Shown here: positions 3,778 through 6,201 of the stretch, one piece after another
Layout: every line of letters starts with the position of its first letter
Position numbering within the stretch: position 1 is the stretch's first letter
Assembly: GCA_011041895.1 (NCBI GenBank)
Contig: DRAE01000079.1
Location: 1-6,201 of the forward strand
Direction of reading: 5' to 3'
Length of the DNA stretch: 6,201 bases
From: Candidatus Bathyarchaeota archaeon
Lineage (GTDB): Archaea > Thermoproteota > DRAE01
Notes under the pieces: model-generated
The model's input: the letters and a program-made list of their open reading frames with translations, nothing else
Database searches by the model: none
What the model was told of the DNA's origin: nothing
Position numbers and translations under genes: made by a program

Positions 3778-6201
3778 CTATTCCTCTTCGAACTCTTCCC
3801 TGTACATTCTTCTCGTAATGTACCCCTCTTCCTCCTCGCTTGGAGCAGGGGGAGTTTCTGATGGAGGCGGAGGTGGTGTCTCTTCTGTTGGATGTTCTTC
3901 AGCTATTTCAGTGGGGGCCTCTTCTGCCTTTTCAACTTTGATTTCCACTACGCCGCCGAATTTTTCTTTAATTGATTGCCTTAGCTCTGGCTTCATGATA
4001 AGTAATGCAAGTAGTATTAGTACTGGAACTAATATAGCTACAGCGGGCACTAGCCATCCTGGGAATATTTCTCTTACCTTGTATGATATGAATTCATCTT
4101 CGACTTCTGGATATGTTGCTTCATTTCCAGCTTTATCGTATACGACTATTTTGAATTTGACCACTGTATTTGCCTTTTGCTTTGGAATTGCTTCCTCATA
4201 CTCTCCTGGGGAAACCTCTGTCATTAACATTTCATGCCATGACTTTCCATCATAGTATCTGAGCATGACCTCATCGATGCCGCTTCCATCATCGTAAGCT
4301 GTAACTTTTACGGTTACTTTGTCATCTACTGTTGGATTCTTTGGATAATAGGTTACATTGACTATCACTGGTGGAACAAGATCAGCTACGGTGTAGGAGT
4401 ATACATCTGATGTGACAACGTTTCCACTATTATCTTCAGCTTCAACCCAGTAGTATACTGTTACTCCATAGCTAAATTGAGGTATCTGAGCTATGTATAT
4501 GCCACCTCCAATGGAGGACATTATCCTTGAAACATGTGTTGGGTTAACGCTCGTGTAGAACTTTAGAATTACCCTGGCAACTGAGCTTTCTCTATCGATT
4601 ACATGTGCAGAAACATTTACTGTGTCGAAGTACTGTGGAGCCTCTGGGGAGATCGCTACTGAAAGTATTGATGGGGGAATGGTATCGGCTACGGTGTAGG
4701 TGTAGTTTGATGAGAATGAGATTTTTCCAGCTCTATCCACAGCCTTTATAAAGTAGTTGACAGTAACGCCATATTCATGAACGTACCTTGGAATTTCTGC
4801 AACCCAATATCCATGATAGATAGTACCCCTATCTAGCGTCATGTTTGTTGCAATGTTTCCAAGTCCATAGTTATATACTAATGTGACATATGAAACACCG
4901 CTTCCATTGTCCTCCACAAATGTTCTAACTATCACGGTTTCATTTACTCCTGGAACCTCTGGCTCGTGACTTACATCAGCTATAACTGGTGAAAAGTTGT
5001 CTCCTACAATGTATCCAATAATTGTGCTGTTTGCTGCATTTCCGGCTTCATCATGTGCTTCAACGTATAGGGTTACATTTGTTCTCCATGGATATGCTGG
5101 TATTGTAGCGCTCCATACGTTGTCTCCAGCGTATTCCATTCCAATTGAGTGCCATCTAGTTGATCCAGTGGAATTTTCACCGTATGTTAACCATGCCATT
5201 CTCACTCCACTAGCATTCTCGGGCTCCTCTATGGTTACTGTTACAACTACTTCATCCATGTAAGTTGGGCTTGAGGGAGATATTGTTGGATCCGAAACTA
5301 TTGGTGGGTAGGGATCTCGCACCGAGTACTCCTGCTCATCAGATGAAGAGTCAAGGCCTGAGGCACTAACTGCTTTGACATAATATCTGACAGTTGCAGG
5401 CCATGGTCTACCCGTTATATTTGCCTGCCAAATTCCATTGTACTCATCACCGTTTATAAGAGACATTTCATATGTAACTTCATCTCCTGTGACACTGTCC
5501 CATACTACTAAATATGCCTGTTCCACGCCCCATGAGTTTTCCACAATAGTTGCATTAACTGCTACTGTTTCATTGTATGCAGGTGATTCAATAGACCTTG
5601 AAATAGAGGTAATTACAGGCTTAGACTTACTTCCAATTCTATATATGTCACCACTGGGATCAACGAGGAATATTGTAGCCGACCCAGCTGCTGGAGTTGA
5701 ATAATAGTTTCCGGGTAAGCCTATTCTCAAACTCCAGATTAGATTACCATCATTGTTTACATCGAGACAATAGACAAAAGAATTGTTTGAAACCACTATC
5801 GTACAGTTGTTTTCATAGAATAGTGGAGCTGCAAGAATGGTGTCCCCAGTATCGTATGACCATAGGATTTCCTCGCTACCAGATGAGATATCGATGCATT
5901 TAACCTCTGAGCCGACGCACACGATAATTTTATCATATGCAATTGCCGGTGGGGCATTTATGGAATTGGATGATCCCGTATCTATGACATCTACTTCTTC
6001 ACCAGCTTCATTGAAAACTCTAATTCTCCCATCGCCGCATGGAACGTAGATCTTGCCCTCATAATATACTGGAGTGGCTGTTGGATATTCTCCACTATCA
6101 AATTCATATGTATTTAAGAGAGTAGCGTTCTCAAGGTTCACAACGTAAAGTCTACCTGTTAAACCAACTTTTCCAGCTATGTAGGCTATGTTATCTGAGC
6201 C
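3778..6201 (-). CDS. Membrane-anchored surface protein: PQQ-type beta-propeller, five Ig-like repeats, TM helix, charged tail; 5'-truncated by window edge
   Basis: Partial gene of 807 visible residues. The frame runs open to the right edge, so a GTG at 6141 is not the start; 20 coherent propeller residues precede it (IAGKVGLTGRLYVVNLENAT). From the first visible residue, 1-190 hold PQQ-like blades (GKIYVPCGDGRIRVF, EILWSYDTGDTILAAPLFYE, NLIWSLRIG). Residues 194-709 hold five Ig-like or fibronectin-type repeats of about 100 residues, each opening near P-I/S-I and closing with YYVKAVD..G / YTVAD-like strands. Residues 715-736 are one hydrophobic helix, followed by KPELRQSIKEK and a Glu/Pro tail (PPPPP) ending at 807. 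Positive residues after the helix and the absence of N-glycosylation sequons beyond it put the repeats outside the cell and the tail inside. The role is likely a cell-surface or cell-wall component or receptor; the ligand is unknown. It is codirectional with the operon downstream but separated from it by its promoter. Confidence 0.9.
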   Translation of the reverse strand, partial: GSDNIAYIAGKVGLTGRLYVVNLENATLLNTYEFDSGEYPTATPVYYEGKIYVPCGDGRIRVFNEAGEEVDVIDTGSSNSINAPPAIAYDKIIVCVGSEVKCIDISSGSEEILWSYDTGDTILAAPLFYENNCTIVVSNNSFVYCLDVNNDGNLIWSLRIGLPGNYYSTPAAGSATIFLVDPSGDIYRIGSKSKPVITSISRSIESPAYNETVAVNATIVENSWGVEQAYLVVWDSVTGDEVTYEMSLINGDEYNGIWQANITGRPWPATVRYYVKAVSASGLDSSSDEQEYSVRDPYPPIVSDPTISPSSPTYMDEVVVTVTIEEPENASGVRMAWLTYGENSTGSTRWHSIGMEYAGDNVWSATIPAYPWRTNVTLYVEAHDEAGNAANSTIIGYIVGDNFSPVIADVSHEPEVPGVNETVIVRTFVEDNGSGVSYVTLVYNYGLGNIATNMTLDRGTIYHGYWVAEIPRYVHEYGVTVNYFIKAVDRAGKISFSSNYTYTVADTIPPSILSVAISPEAPQYFDTVNVSAHVIDRESSVARVILKFYTSVNPTHVSRIMSSIGGGIYIAQIPQFSYGVTVYYWVEAEDNSGNVVTSDVYSYTVADLVPPVIVNVTYYPKNPTVDDKVTVKVTAYDDGSGIDEVMLRYYDGKSWHEMLMTEVSPGEYEEAIPKQKANTVVKFKIVVYDKAGNEATYPEVEDEFISYKVREIFPGWLVPAVAILVPVLILLALLIMKPELRQSIKEKFGGVVEIKVEKAEEAPTEIAEEHPTEETPPPPPSETPPAPSEEEEGYITRRMYREEFEEE
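3994..4059 (-). other. Transmembrane helix of the surface protein
   Basis: This segment encodes GWLVPAVAILVPVLILLALL plus Ile-Met, 22 uncharged residues, followed at once by KPELRQSIKEK. It is the only long hydrophobic stretch in the visible protein. The positive-inside rule places the C-terminal 71 residues in the cytoplasm. Confidence 0.85.
4075..5622 (-). repeat. Five tandem Ig-like repeat units within the surface-protein gene
   Basis: The coding region holds five consecutive units of about 300 bases. Unit starts at protein level are KPVITSISRS, PPIVSDPTISP, SPVIADVSHEP, PPSILSVAISP and PPVIVNVTYYP. Each then shows a V.V.A.V.D..SGV-like strand, a Y-x-A-x-IP strand (IWQANITG, VWSATIPAY, YWVAEIPRY, IYIAQIPQF, EYEEAIPKQ) and a closing V.YYV.A.D.AGN strand. 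Repeat 5 is the most divergent, with lysines replacing the aromatic residues. The units agree in length and motif order, which indicates internal duplication. Confidence 0.85.

Noticed and set aside
3737..4255. 172-codon plus-strand open frame opposite the surface-protein tail
   Set aside because: It is a Ser/Gly-rich antisense shadow of the Glu/Pro-rich tail and membrane segment, with no domain and no promoter. The minus strand encodes an obvious domain protein.
6139..6141. GTG at 6141 as the start of the surface protein
   Set aside because: The frame continues to the window edge with 20 residues of beta-propeller-like sequence, and no signal peptide follows this GTG. The true start must be outside.

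Overview
The window looks archaeal. The start region at 3691 has a TATA-type promoter (TTTATATA preceded by an A-rich BRE-like segment). Ribosome binding sites are of the GGAGGTGAT type, and the genes are short and tightly packed or overlapping. The set of families, with ferredoxin-bearing MinD-type ATPases and an FeMo-cofactor-type protein, points to an anaerobe, and the base composition is moderate. I cannot name the lineage. A thermophilic archaeon is plausible but is an inference.

Layout: (1) Positions 2-610 (+) hold the 3' part of a HAD-superfamily phosphatase whose catalytic N-terminus lies outside the window. (2) Positions 613-3691 (-) hold a compact six-gene operon. In transcription order it encodes a DUF5320-like protein with an aromatic N-terminus and a C-terminal coiled coil (3691-3359), a 68-residue protein that is 44% Trp/Tyr/Phe with no acidic residue (3357-3151), a NifX/NifB-type FeMo-cofactor-family protein (3134-2712), two consecutive MinD-like ATPases each with an inserted two-cluster ferredoxin domain (2737-1814 and 1817-936), and a UPF0251/DUF134 helix-turn-helix protein (915-613). 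(3) Positions 3692-3777 hold the operon's promoter, with a perfect 20-bp palindrome abutting the TATA box. (4) Positions 3778-6201 (-) hold the 3' part of a large surface protein: a PQQ-type beta-propeller, five tandem Ig-like repeats, one membrane anchor and a charged Pro/Glu-rich cytoplasmic tail. Its start lies beyond the right edge. No stretch over 300 bases lacks a gene.

The operon belongs to the wider group of anaerobe clusters pairing ferredoxin-MinD ATPases with a NifX-like small protein; the best-studied member is the orange-protein (ORP) complex of Desulfovibrio. By analogy the two ATPases may use ATP and electrons to load or rearrange a metal-sulfur cluster on the NifX-like protein, with the DUF134 protein as a candidate regulator. 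The substrate and cluster are unknown. The least explained part is the pair of aromatic, Met- and Pro-rich proteins at the head of the operon. Related Trp/Gly/Arg-rich segments also occur at the ends of the NifX-like and DUF134 proteins, so this composition recurs in four of the six products. I consider this the most likely place for undescribed biology in the window.
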